Shown: in pieces, positions 1 through 5,599 of the stretch
How positions within the stretch are numbered: position 1 is the first letter of the stretch
Layout: the number at the start of each line of letters is the position of its first letter
Source: Alphaproteobacteria bacterium MarineAlpha10_Bin2
Lineage (GTDB): Bacteria > Pseudomonadota > Alphaproteobacteria > UBA828
Direction: 5' to 3'
Assembly: GCA_002937555.1 (NCBI GenBank)
Contig: PTKB01000164.1
Coordinates: 1-6,038 of the forward strand
DNA length: 6,038 bases
Program-made: the position numbers and the translations under genes
The notes under the pieces: model-generated
Seen by the model: only the letters and a program-made list of their open reading frames with translations
Database searches by the model: none
Told to the model about the DNA's origin: nothing

Positions 1-271
1 CGCCGCCGGAGAGCCCGGTCCCGGCGCCGCGCGGCACCACTTTCACGCCCTCCCGGGCACAATAGGCGAGAAGCCGCGACACTTCCTTGGTGGTGCCCGG
101 CAAGGCGACCAGCAGCGGCATCTGGCGGTAGGCGCTCAGGCCATCCGATTCATAGGTTTTGAGCGACGCGTCGTCGGCCATGACATGGGCCTCGCCGACA
201 ATATCCTCAAGCGCTGCGGCAATCTCGGCGCGGCGGCTGAGGATGGCTTCGTCGGGCGCGGGCATTTGCAT
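1..271 (-). CDS. glcD: FAD-linked oxidase, glycolate oxidase GlcD-like (N-terminal part; truncated by window edge)
   Basis: The first 90 residues are visible; the rest lies beyond base 1. Family knowledge: GlcD is the FAD-binding subunit of glycolate oxidase, which works with GlcE and the iron-sulfur subunit GlcF to oxidise glycolate to glyoxylate; close relatives oxidise D-lactate and other 2-hydroxy acids. Seen here: an N-terminal helix, then YESDGLSAYRQMPLLVALP (residues 40-58), the usual segment before the FAD domain, followed by EVSRLLAYCAREGVKVVPRG and the FAD pyrophosphate-binding loop PRGAGTGLSGG (residues 80-90). That loop is the most diagnostic part. The start is ATG at 271 or the second ATG at 265. 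An in-frame stop at 329-331 and the absence of any other ATG, GTG or TTG codon in between rule out a longer protein. No good Shine-Dalgarno is visible. GlcD rather than another FAD_binding_4 oxidase is likely, but unproven without the C-terminus and glcE/glcF. Confidence 0.85.
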   Translation of the reverse strand, partial: MQMPAPDEAILSRRAEIAAALEDIVGEAHVMADDASLKTYESDGLSAYRQMPLLVALPGTTKEVSRLLAYCAREGVKVVPRGAGTGLSGG

Positions 272-309
272 GGCGGCGGTTCGCTGCGAAAGGAAAGCGG
301 GTCGCCGAC

Positions 310-339
310 AGTGTACGAATTCCGCTGTTCATCGGGCAA
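310..339 (-). promoter_or_regulatory. candidate sigma-70 promoter for the glcD-like gene
   Basis: On the minus strand, TTGCCC (334-339) and TACACT (310-315) are separated by 18 bases. Each matches the consensus hexamer at four of six positions, including the important first, second and last bases of the -10. Transcription would begin near 303, giving a leader of about 30 bases before the ATG at 271. The rest of the rpmJ-glcD gap (272-428) shows no stronger promoter. It has only a short inverted repeat, GGGAA-CGT-TTCCC at 385-397, without a T-run. This is a pattern match only. Confidence 0.35.
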
Positions 340-428
340 TAGCGCAAACGCACGGCACGGCCAGGGGCCGCGAACTTACATATGGGGAACGTTTCCCGGC
401 GGCGGCAAGGCTCCGGGGGCGGGCGGGC

Positions 429-554
429 TTAGCCCTGGCGCGCCTTGAAGCGCGGGTTGCGCTTGTTGATGACGTAAACCCGGTCCTTGCGGCGAACGAT
501 GCGGCAATCCTTGTGGCGCCGCTTGGCCGCGCGCAACGAGTTGAGAACTTTCAT
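429..554 (-). CDS. rpmJ: 50S ribosomal protein L36 (41-residue, zinc-ligand-free form)
   Basis: This encodes 41 residues, starting MKVLNSLRAAKRRHKDCRIV and ending RVYVINKRNPRFKARQG. Family knowledge: L36 is the smallest large-subunit protein and binds 23S rRNA. Two forms exist: a form of about 37 residues with a Cys/His zinc site, and a 41-residue 'C-minus' form. Seen here: length, high Arg/Lys content and the C-terminal RFKARQG are those of the 41-residue form. Only one cysteine (C17) is present, so there is no zinc site. It has its own near-consensus promoter just upstream (593-621) and a short leader of about 30 bases. The leader holds only weak Shine-Dalgarno-like purines (GAAGAAA, GGA). 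The ATG overlaps the TGA of the uncertain upstream ORF (551-823) as ATGA. No convincing terminator follows: a GGGCTTAGCCC inverted repeat sits across the stop codon without a T-run. Identification is secure despite the small size. Confidence 0.95.
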   Translation of the reverse strand: MKVLNSLRAAKRRHKDCRIVRRKDRVYVINKRNPRFKARQG

Positions 555-823
555 GGTTCCGGCTTTCTTCGGGCAAAATCGATAGCGCGCGGAACATAGG
601 CGCGGCGATTGCGGCTGTCAACGCAGCGCAGGCGCGGATCGGACCAGGTGGCGGCTTGGCGGCCATTGCCGGTCGGCGCCAGCGCTACCTCATCCGGCGC
701 TTCCTCGGGCGCCGGTTCGGCTTCATCTCGGGCCTGGTAATAATAGCCCCCCCACCAAGCCTGCAGGCGCTTGGTCAACTGGCTTTGCTTGATCAGATTT
801 GGGGACAGCTGAGGTAAACGCAT
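551..823 (-). CDS. small hypothetical protein, doubtful
   Basis: I do not recognise this 90-residue ORF, and it may not be a gene. In its favour: most codons end in G or C as in the neighbouring genes, it stays open across almost the whole rpmJ-FAH gap, and its TGA overlaps the rpmJ ATG as ATGA, a classic translational-coupling arrangement. Visible composition: a basic N-terminus (SQLTKRLQ), an aromatic patch AWWGGYYYQ (residues 22-30), an acidic Pro/Glu/Ala stretch (residues 33-46), and a basic C-terminus (RNRRAYVPRAIDFARRK). No signal peptide, membrane segment or known domain is visible. Against it: no clear Shine-Dalgarno before the ATG at 823, no upstream promoter I can defend, and its last 25 codons contain the near-perfect rpmJ promoter. 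A run of seven C (747-753, plus strand) encodes the Gly pair after the Trp residues. If it is not coding, 555-913 is a stretch of about 360 bases holding only the rpmJ promoter and the hairpin at 893-908. Confidence 0.4.
   Translation of the reverse strand: MRLPQLSPNLIKQSQLTKRLQAWWGGYYYQARDEAEPAPEEAPDEVALAPTGNGRQAATWSDPRLRCVDSRNRRAYVPRAIDFARRKPEP
593..621 (-). promoter_or_regulatory. strong sigma-70 type promoter for rpmJ
   Basis: Reading the minus strand, TTGACA (616-621, perfect -35) is followed by exactly 17 bases and then TATGTT (593-598, -10 with four of six matches including TA and the final T). Transcription would start near 583-587, leaving a leader of about 30 bases before the rpmJ ATG at 554. 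This is the best promoter match in the window and suits a highly expressed ribosomal protein gene. It lies inside the C-terminal part of the 551-823 ORF, which weakens the case for that ORF or makes this an internal promoter. Confidence 0.75.
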
Positions 824-876
824 CGCCGGGTTTGCACCAAACTAGAATTGGCGCCCGATCATCGGCTTCAATGCTT

Positions 877-908
877 AAAAGAGTCTAAATTTCAGTGCTT
901 TCGCACCG
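877..908 (-). terminator. possible weak terminator after the three-gene operon (GAAA-loop hairpin)
   Basis: On the minus strand, five bases after the stop of the FAH-family gene, CGGTGC-GAAA-GCACTG (893-908) forms a six-base-pair stem, one pair being G-U, closed by a stable GNRA tetraloop. An A/T-rich stretch with CTCTTTT follows about eight to twelve bases later. The T-run is not directly next to the stem, so this is either an imperfect intrinsic terminator or simply an mRNA 3'-end hairpin. Confidence 0.4.
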
Positions 909-913
909 GCACG

Positions 914-1771
914 TCAGGCTTGCGCCAACTCTTGGCGCTGTACGCCCAATCCGTCGATTTCGAGCTCCATCACATCGCCCGGGGCGAGATATGTCGGCGG
1001 TTTCATGCCCATGCCGACGCCCGGCGGCGTACCCGTGGCGATCAAATCGCCCGCTTCCAGCACCAAGAATTGGCTCAAATACCACACCAAATGGGCGACA
1101 CCGAAAATCATCGTGCCGGTGTTGCCGTTCTGGCGAATGTCGCCATTGACCGAAAGCTTCATCGCCAATGCTTGCGGATCGGCGATCTCGTCGCGGCTCA
1201 CCAGCCACGGCCCGGTCGGGCAGAAGGTCTTGGCCGATTTGCCTTTGATCCAAGTCGGCCCGCGGTTGATCTGGAAATCGCGCTCCGAGACGTCGTTGAC
1301 GATACAATAGCCGGCGACATGGTCGATCGCCGCCGCCTCGTCGGCTACATAGCTCGCCTCCTTGCCGATCACCACGCCAAGCTCGACTTCCCAATCGGTT
1401 TTGACGCTGGTGCGCGGAATGAGGACCGTGTCATTGGGGCCGCAATAGGAGCTCGGCGCCTTGGTAAAGAGTACCGGCTCGGACGGCACATCCATGCCCG
1501 CCTCGGCTGCGTGATCAGCGTAATTGAGGCCGATGGCGAGGATGTTGCCGGGCCGCGCGATCGGCGCGCCGATGCGCTCGGCCGCGGTGTCGACAACGGG
1601 AAATCCGTCGACGCCTTCGCTGAGGCGCGATTCGAGCGCCGCCATGCCGCCGGCCGCCAGCCAGGCGCCGTCATACTCGTCCACCACGGAAGACACATCG
1701 ATTACGCTTCCGTCCGCTATGCGCAACGCCGGCCGTTCGTGGCCCGCTGCGCCTACGCGCATCAGTTTCAT
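914..1771 (-). CDS. fumarylacetoacetate hydrolase family protein (2,4-diketo-3-deoxy-sugar-acid hydrolase / ureidoglycolate lyase-like)
   Basis: This is a 285-residue soluble enzyme of the FAH superfamily. Known members hydrolyse or decarboxylate acylpyruvate-like 2-oxo acids using a divalent metal. Seen here: a small N-terminal domain (1-70), then the catalytic fold with LNYADHAAEAGM (82-93), EPVLFTKAPSSYCGPND (98-114), KTDWEVELGVVIGK (124-137), CIVNDVSERDFQ (156-167), KTFCPTGPWLV (181-191) and ATGTPPGVGMGMKPP (245-259). E128, E130 and D160 fall where the family's metal ligands are. The GMGMKPP...GLGxQRQ ending resembles the group often called ureidoglycolate lyase or 2,4-diketo-3-deoxy-L-fuconate/rhamnonate hydrolase, so a sugar-acid or similar substrate is likely. 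The exact substrate cannot be decided. It is the last gene of a tight operon: it starts 16 bases after the DUF1445 stop, with GGAG (1780-1783) eight bases before the ATG. Length and motifs are complete; no frameshift is seen. Confidence 0.92.
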   Translation of the reverse strand: MKLMRVGAAGHERPALRIADGSVIDVSSVVDEYDGAWLAAGGMAALESRLSEGVDGFPVVDTAAERIGAPIARPGNILAIGLNYADHAAEAGMDVPSEPVLFTKAPSSYCGPNDTVLIPRTSVKTDWEVELGVVIGKEASYVADEAAAIDHVAGYCIVNDVSERDFQINRGPTWIKGKSAKTFCPTGPWLVSRDEIADPQALAMKLSVNGDIRQNGNTGTMIFGVAHLVWYLSQFLVLEAGDLIATGTPPGVGMGMKPPTYLAPGDVMELEIDGLGVQRQELAQA

Positions 1772-1787
1772 TTATTTGGCTCCAAAT

Positions 1788-2633
1788 TTATTCGTTGCTT
1801 TGTGGGGCGGAAGATATCTCCGGACCTCGGCCCGCCGCAAGCTCGGAAGCGGCTATGTCGGAGATAACCATGAAGCCCGGCGCATGGGTGATGCAGATGT
1901 CGGGCCGGGCCTGTTTGATCGCCATCTGCGGCGTGACCCCGCAGGCCCAGAATACAGGGATTTCGCCGTCTTCGAGGGGCACCGCTTCGCCGAAATCGGG
2001 CGCCATGATGTCGCTGACGCCGATCGCCTCGGCATTGCCGATCTGCACCGGCTCGCCGTGCGCGCGCTCGAACTCGGCGCAAATTGCCGCCGCGCGGTGG
2101 GCATGCTCCGGAAACATCGGGCGCATGGAAACCACCATCGGGCCGGCGAACGGGCCGGCCGGAACGGTTGCGATATTGGAGACGAACATGGGCACGCCCA
2201 TATTGCGCTCAATATGGCGGAGCGGAATGCCGTGTTCCAGCAATGCTGCTTCGAAACTGTAGGAGCAGCCGAGAACGAAGCCGACGAAATCATCTTCCCA
2301 GACGTCGCGGATGTCGGTGGTCTCGCGCTCCAGCTCGCCATGGCGGTAGATGCGGTAAAGCGGCACGTCGGTGCGCAGGTCGAAATCCTCGGCCAGGGTG
2401 GGCAGCGCCGGATCGCCCGGCTTCGAGACGGCGAGCAAGGGACAGGGCTTAGGATTGGCCTCGCAATAGCGGTGAAAATCATCGGCCAGAAAGGACGGCA
2501 GGATGACGAGGTTTCCTTGTACGCAATGGGGTGCGGCGCCGGCGGTTTGATCGGCGAACAGGCCGCGGCGAATCTTGGCGCGCAACGCAACCGCTTCCTC
2601 GCGCGCGACGCGTATCGCTTCTTGCTGTTCCAT
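1788..2633 (-). CDS. DUF1445 / YcsI family putative hydro-lyase (D-glutamate cyclase-like)
   Basis: This 281-residue protein belongs to the family annotated as 'putative hydro-lyase' (PF07286, Bacillus YcsI type). The mitochondrial member of the family has been described as a D-glutamate cyclase; bacterial substrates are mostly unknown. Seen here (numbering from ATG 2633): GNLVILPSFLADDFHRYC (40-57), CPLLAVSKPGDP (64-75), the family signature GCSYSFEAALLEHGIPLRH (122-140), VVSMRP (167-172), IGVSDIMAPDFG (204-215), CGVTPQMA (231-238) and ITHAPGFMVISDI (248-260). The Cys-Ser-Tyr-Ser-Phe-Glu block and the THAPGFM block are the most diagnostic. A TTG one codon earlier (2636) is a possible start, but the ATG has the better distance to an AGG (about seven bases). 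It lies 18 bases after the aldolase gene and 16 before the FAH-family gene, so it is the middle gene of one operon. The context suggests a lyase or isomerase step on an organic acid; this is inference. Complete, no anomalies. Confidence 0.9.
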   Translation of the reverse strand: MEQQEAIRVAREEAVALRAKIRRGLFADQTAGAAPHCVQGNLVILPSFLADDFHRYCEANPKPCPLLAVSKPGDPALPTLAEDFDLRTDVPLYRIYRHGELERETTDIRDVWEDDFVGFVLGCSYSFEAALLEHGIPLRHIERNMGVPMFVSNIATVPAGPFAGPMVVSMRPMFPEHAHRAAAICAEFERAHGEPVQIGNAEAIGVSDIMAPDFGEAVPLEDGEIPVFWACGVTPQMAIKQARPDICITHAPGFMVISDIAASELAAGRGPEISSAPQSNE

Positions 2634-2651
2634 CAAGGACCTGCGCGATGG

Positions 2652-3326
2652 TTAGAATTTGCCGTATTTCAAATAAGCCTGTTTCGGGTCCATGCCGTCA
2701 AGAATGGCTTTGCGCACCAAATTTTCGGTCTGCATCATTTTCTCGACATGGGAAACGGTTTGCTCGGCCACCTCGGCGGGGATGATCACCACGCCGTCGC
2801 GGTCGCCAAACACATAATCGCCGGTTGCGATGGCGACGCCGCCGATATCGATGGGCTCACCAAAGCGGTCCGGCACCCAAACGCCGACCACGTCGCGCGG
2901 CGTGAGATAGCGGCAGAAAACCGGGAACCCCATGTCGAGGATGAACCCGGTATCGCGGCAGCCGCCATCGACGATATAGCCGCGCACGCCGCGGAATTGC
3001 AGCGTCTCGGCGGAGAGCTCGCCCATATGGGCGATGGTCGAATCATGCGGCTGGCACAGAACGACGCACTCGGCAGGTGCGCGCGACAGGAACTCGGTCC
3101 AGCGCAGCAAGGTCTCATGACCGTCGAGGCCGGGCTCGAGATGGCCATCCATGGTGAACACCCGCCCGGCCAGCTTGTGCGCCGGATCGAGCGGCTGGAT
3201 GTCGCTCGGCAGGACGCAGTTGGTGCGGCCCAACTCACGCAGCGTATCGTGCAGCGCGCCCGAATAGCAGGCGGCGAGTCTTGCGCTTAGATGATCGGCG
3301 GAATCGCCGGGCCGGTTTGCCGCCAA
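2652..3326 (-). CDS. RraA-like / 4-hydroxy-4-methyl-2-oxoglutarate aldolase family protein, TTG start
   Basis: This is a 224-residue enzyme of the RraA-like superfamily. Known metal-dependent members split 4-hydroxy-4-methyl-2-oxoglutarate or 4-carboxy-4-hydroxy-2-oxoadipate into pyruvate plus a 2-oxo acid, and many also decarboxylate oxaloacetate. True RraA, the RNase E inhibitor, is nearer 160 residues, so this is an aldolase-type member. Seen here: LAGRVFTMDG (52-61), HMGELSAETLQFRGVRGYIV (100-119), DGGCRDT (120-126) with the Arg-Asp pair R124/D125 used for substrate and metal binding, FPVFCRYLTPRD (134-145) and GDYVFGDRDGVVIIP (169-183). The C-terminal helical tail includes MDPKQAYLKYGKF. 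The start is TTG at 3326: GAGG sits six bases before it, and an in-frame TGA lies two codons upstream, inside the Shine-Dalgarno itself, so no longer protein is possible. It is the first gene of the three-gene operon, 66 bases after dinB on the same strand. The substrate is unknown. Confidence 0.9.
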   Translation of the reverse strand: MAANRPGDSADHLSARLAACYSGALHDTLRELGRTNCVLPSDIQPLDPAHKLAGRVFTMDGHLEPGLDGHETLLRWTEFLSRAPAECVVLCQPHDSTIAHMGELSAETLQFRGVRGYIVDGGCRDTGFILDMGFPVFCRYLTPRDVVGVWVPDRFGEPIDIGGVAIATGDYVFGDRDGVVIIPAEVAEQTVSHVEKMMQTENLVRKAILDGMDPKQAYLKYGKF

Positions 3327-3332
3327 GATTCA

Positions 3333-3339
3333 CCTCTTG
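3333..3339 (-). promoter_or_regulatory. ribosome binding site deciding the TTG start of the aldolase gene
   Basis: The minus strand reads AAGAGGTGAATC directly before TTG. AGAGGTGA is a strong match to the 16S anti-Shine-Dalgarno, with the GAGG core six bases from the TTG. The TGA within it is an in-frame stop. Together these fix the unusual start codon. No convincing -10/-35 pair was found in the 66-base gap, so transcription from dinB or from within dinB is possible. Confidence 0.65.
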
Positions 3340-3340
3340 C

Positions 3341-3362
3341 AAGAAAATACGCGCCGCGCGCG
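3341..3362 (-). terminator. possible weak intrinsic terminator after dinB
   Basis: On the minus strand, CGCGC-GCG-GCGCG (3350-3362) can form a short all-GC stem with a three-base loop. It is followed directly by TATTTTCTT (3341-3349). A T-rich run right after a GC stem is terminator-like, but the stem is only five pairs and its T-run is broken. It ends about a dozen bases before the aldolase start, so it would partly insulate the operon from dinB. Confidence 0.3.
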
Positions 3363-3392
3363 CGCTGTTTAGCACATATCCGAAGGTGCGGC

Positions 3393-4676
3393 TTATTTCC
3401 GCTTGGGTGCGAGACCGCGGCCCTTGACCGGCGCGGCGTCGCCGAAGCGGGCGCGCAAGCCGTCGACGGTTTTCTCGAGCACCGCGGCGCGCGCGTCTTC
3501 GGCGCCGAACAAATCCGCCTGGGGGATGTTCTCGGCGGACTCAAGGCCGCTCAGGCCGACGCCGATGAGGCGGTAGAGGCGGCCGTCGGCCTCCTTTTCA
3601 AGGAGCGGCCGGACGGCCTGGAACAGCACTTCCGCGACCTGCGTCGGCGCCGCCAGGGTGCGCGAGCGGGTGAGTATCTTGAAATCGGCGGTGCGCAGCT
3701 TGAGGGTCGCGGTGCGGCCGATCAACTCGCTCTTGCGCATACGCCGGGCGACGCGGTCGCATTGCCGCCAGAGCTTGGCTTCCAGTTGGTCGAAGGCGCG
3801 GATGTCCTCACCGAAGGTGGTTTCGGAAGAGACGCTTTTGGCGGCGCGGCCGGGCTTGACCGCGCGCCCGTCTTCGCCGCGCGAGAAGCGCGCGAGACGG
3901 GTGCCGATGGCGCCGTAGCGCCCGACCAGTTCGGCTTCCGCATAGTCGCGCAACTCGCCGATCAGGCGGATGCCGTCGCGCGCGAGACGGCGCTCCAGCG
4001 CCGCTCCCACGCCCCACATCAGGCTGACCGGCTTGTCGCTGAGAAACGCGCATGCCTCGGCCCGGCCGATGATGGAGAAGCCGCGCGGCTTGTCGAGATC
4101 AGAGGCAATCTTGGCGAGGAATTTGTTGTAGCTGAGGCCGACGGAAACGGTGACGCCAAGTTCCGTTTCGATCTCACGGGCGAGCCCGGCCAGGCTGCGC
4201 GCCGGCGTGCCGCCATGTACGGCTTCGGTGCCGGAAAGATCGAGAAACGCCTCGTCGATCGAGATCGGCTCGACCAAGGGGGTGCGGGCGACCATCATCT
4301 CGCGCACCTGGCGGCCGACGCGCGAATATTTCTCGATGTTGGGCGAGATGACGACGGCGTGCGGGCAAGCTTCGAGCGCTTTGAACATCGGCATCGCCGA
4401 GCGGATGCCGTAGCGCCGGGCGATATAGCAGGCGGCGCTGACGACGCCGCGCTTGCCACCGCCGACGAGTACCGGCTTGTCGGCGAGTGTTGGGTCGTCG
4501 CGCTTTTCTATGGTGGCGTAGAAGGCGTCGCAATCAACATGGGCGATGACAAGGGCTGTCAATTCACCGTGCCGAAGAATGCGCTTTGAGCCACAAGCCG
4601 GACAGGCCTCCGGCGCCGCCGCGTCGTTTCCCTCCCAGTCGCAGTCGCGGCACAAGAGAGCGGGCGGGGTCGGCAT
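3393..4676 (-). CDS. dinB: DNA polymerase IV (Y-family) with N-terminal zinc-ribbon-like extension
   Basis: This is a translesion DNA polymerase of 427 residues if started at ATG 4676. Seen here: an N-terminal CRDC...CPAC module (C9, C12, C25, C28), absent from E. coli DinB and likely zinc-binding. The palm follows, with HVDCDAFYATIEKRDDP (catalytic D48, Y53 at the steric-gate position), VVSAACYIARRYGIRSAMPM, and the second acidic motif SIDEAFLDLS with D141 and E142. SVGLSYNKFLAKIASDLDKP (178-197) and the helix-hairpin-helix WGVG region (about 221-235) come next, then a little-finger domain. Near the C-terminus, QADLF (386-390) fits the QxxLF beta-clamp-binding consensus. The open frame extends upstream to a TTG at 4712 (12 more residues), but the ATG lies close before the CRDC module, as in alphaproteobacterial homologues I recall. 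Neither start has a clear Shine-Dalgarno. No LexA-type box (GTTC-N7-GTTC) was found upstream, so SOS control is not supported. It is divergent from pcm. Identification is secure. Confidence 0.96.
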   Translation of the reverse strand: MPTPPALLCRDCDWEGNDAAAPEACPACGSKRILRHGELTALVIAHVDCDAFYATIEKRDDPTLADKPVLVGGGKRGVVSAACYIARRYGIRSAMPMFKALEACPHAVVISPNIEKYSRVGRQVREMMVARTPLVEPISIDEAFLDLSGTEAVHGGTPARSLAGLAREIETELGVTVSVGLSYNKFLAKIASDLDKPRGFSIIGRAEACAFLSDKPVSLMWGVGAALERRLARDGIRLIGELRDYAEAELVGRYGAIGTRLARFSRGEDGRAVKPGRAAKSVSSETTFGEDIRAFDQLEAKLWRQCDRVARRMRKSELIGRTATLKLRTADFKILTRSRTLAAPTQVAEVLFQAVRPLLEKEADGRLYRLIGVGLSGLESAENIPQADLFGAEDARAAVLEKTVDGLRARFGDAAPVKGRGLAPKRK

Positions 4677-4805
4677 CTCAGCGGTCCGGATGATTCTCTG
4701 GCCGAAGGGCAAGCATTATGGTTCTATTTATAGCAGATCGGAGCGCCGCCCGGACATGGCCGCCAAGCTAATCCGGGCGTAAAATTGCCGGTCTTGGAGT
4801 TGATG
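4677..4805. promoter_or_regulatory. divergent intergenic region between dinB and pcm, with an A/T-rich core
   Basis: This 129-base gap separates two outward-reading genes and should hold both promoters. Most of it is GC-rich, but 4714-4735 is conspicuously A/T-rich and contains CTAT-TT-ATAG (4724-4733), a small perfect inverted repeat. On the minus strand this core offers TATAAA (4727-4732) and CATAAT (4715-4720) as -10 candidates for dinB, neither with a good -35. On the plus strand TAAAAT (4780-4785) matches the -10 consensus at five of six positions, with TGGCCG (4757-4762, weak) 17 bases upstream. Transcription would then start about 14 bases before the pcm ATG. Confidence 0.4.
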
Positions 4806-5489
4806 ATGTCTGACTTGAGCCCGGTTGATGCCCAATTCAACGCCCTTCGGCAAAACATGGTCGGGCAGGTGGCGAATCATGCCAGCCTGGTCGCCGACCG
4901 GACGGGCCGGGACATGCTCGGCGAAGCGGTGATGGCGGCGCTCGGCCGCGTACCCAGGCATGAATTCGTGCCGGTGGAGATGAAGCTTCACGCCTATCTC
5001 GATTCACCGCTGCCGATCGGCCATGGCAAGACCATCTCGCAGCCCTTTATCGTCGGGCTGATGACCGATTTGTTGGAGTTGAATGACGGCCACAAGGTGT
5101 TGGAGATCGGCACCGGGTTAGGCTATCAGGCCGCCGTGCTGGCCGAGTTGGCGGAGGAGGTCTATACGGTGGAGATCGTCGAGGAGCTCGCCCAAGAAGG
5201 CAAACAGCGGCTTGAAGCCAGCGGCTACAGCAACATCCAGTTTCGCGTCGGCGACGGCAATCAGGGCTGGCCGGAACATGCACCGTTCGACCGCATTATC
5301 GCCACCGCCGCGCCCGACCTGATGCCGCCGGCCCTTCTTGGGCAGTTGAAGGCAGGCGGGCGCATGATCATCCCCGCCGGCCTCGAAGACGAGCAGCAGC
5401 TCATGCTGGTCGAGAAAAACGGCGATGGCCGGATTTCGACGCGCGAGATTCTGCCGGTGCGCTTCTCGACCCTGACCTCGCCGTCCTGA
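4806..5489 (+). CDS. pcm: protein-L-isoaspartate O-methyltransferase
   Basis: This 227-residue cytoplasmic enzyme uses S-adenosylmethionine to methylate isoaspartyl residues that arise by protein ageing, starting their repair to L-aspartate. Seen here: an N-terminal helix (FNALRQNMVGQV), RVPRHEFVPVEMKLHAYLDS (48-67), and the substrate-binding segment LPIGHGKTISQPFIVGLM (69-86) with the conserved Ser-Gln-Pro. SAM motif I is VLEIGTGLGYQAAVLAEL (98-115), post-I VYTVEIV (119-125), then GDGNQGW (149-155), motif II FDRIIATAAP (161-170) and motif III LKAGGRMIIPAG (181-192). The C-terminal VRFSTLT matches the usual VRFVPL ending. The start is ATG at 4806, with GGAG (4796-4799) six bases before it. 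ATG 4803 is adjacent but only three bases from the GGAG, and a TTG at 4785 is unlikely. Length and all motifs are normal. The downstream oxidase follows after 110 bases on the same strand and could share its transcript. Confidence 0.95.
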   Translation: MSDLSPVDAQFNALRQNMVGQVANHASLVADRTGRDMLGEAVMAALGRVPRHEFVPVEMKLHAYLDSPLPIGHGKTISQPFIVGLMTDLLELNDGHKVLEIGTGLGYQAAVLAELAEEVYTVEIVEELAQEGKQRLEASGYSNIQFRVGDGNQGWPEHAPFDRIIATAAPDLMPPALLGQLKAGGRMIIPAGLEDEQQLMLVEKNGDGRISTREILPVRFSTLTSPS

Positions 5490-5599
5490 CGCAATTGTTT
5501 TTCGAACGGTATCTGCGCGACTTGCGGCGCCCTTTCGTCATCGCCGGGATGAGATTGGGCTCTGTCATTTAACGTGCCAACGAATTAGATGGAGAACAT

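Noticed and set aside
136..339. 67-codon minus-strand ORF near the glcD start
   Set aside because: It is in another frame over the glcD N-terminus, which carries a clear FAD-loop motif; the composition is Pro/Arg/Ser-rich shadow.
385..397. GGGAA-CGT-TTCCC inverted repeat between rpmJ and glcD as a terminator
   Set aside because: The stem is only five pairs and no T-run follows on either strand.
848..1867. 339-codon plus-strand ORF over the FAH-family gene
   Set aside because: It is antisense to a complete gene with all family motifs, its product resembles no family I know, and it is best explained as a compositional shadow.
1524..4589. Very long plus-strand open frames (588 codons at 1524-3290 and 432 codons at 3291-4589) opposite the operon and dinB
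   Set aside because: They lie antisense to well-recognised conserved genes. Long stop-free antisense frames are expected in GC-rich DNA with biased third positions. Their translations are rich in Arg, Ala, His and Gly without recognisable domains.
4677..4805. Possible SOS (LexA) box upstream of dinB
   Set aside because: Only one GTTC half-site (4721-4724) is present, with no second GTTC seven bases later and no CTGT-N8-ACAG.
5490..5599. Promoter or terminator in the pcm-oxidase gap
   Set aside because: No -35/-10 pair with proper spacing was convincing. The TTTTT at about 5498-5502 follows no usable stem, and the TCATC/GATGA stem lacks a T-run.
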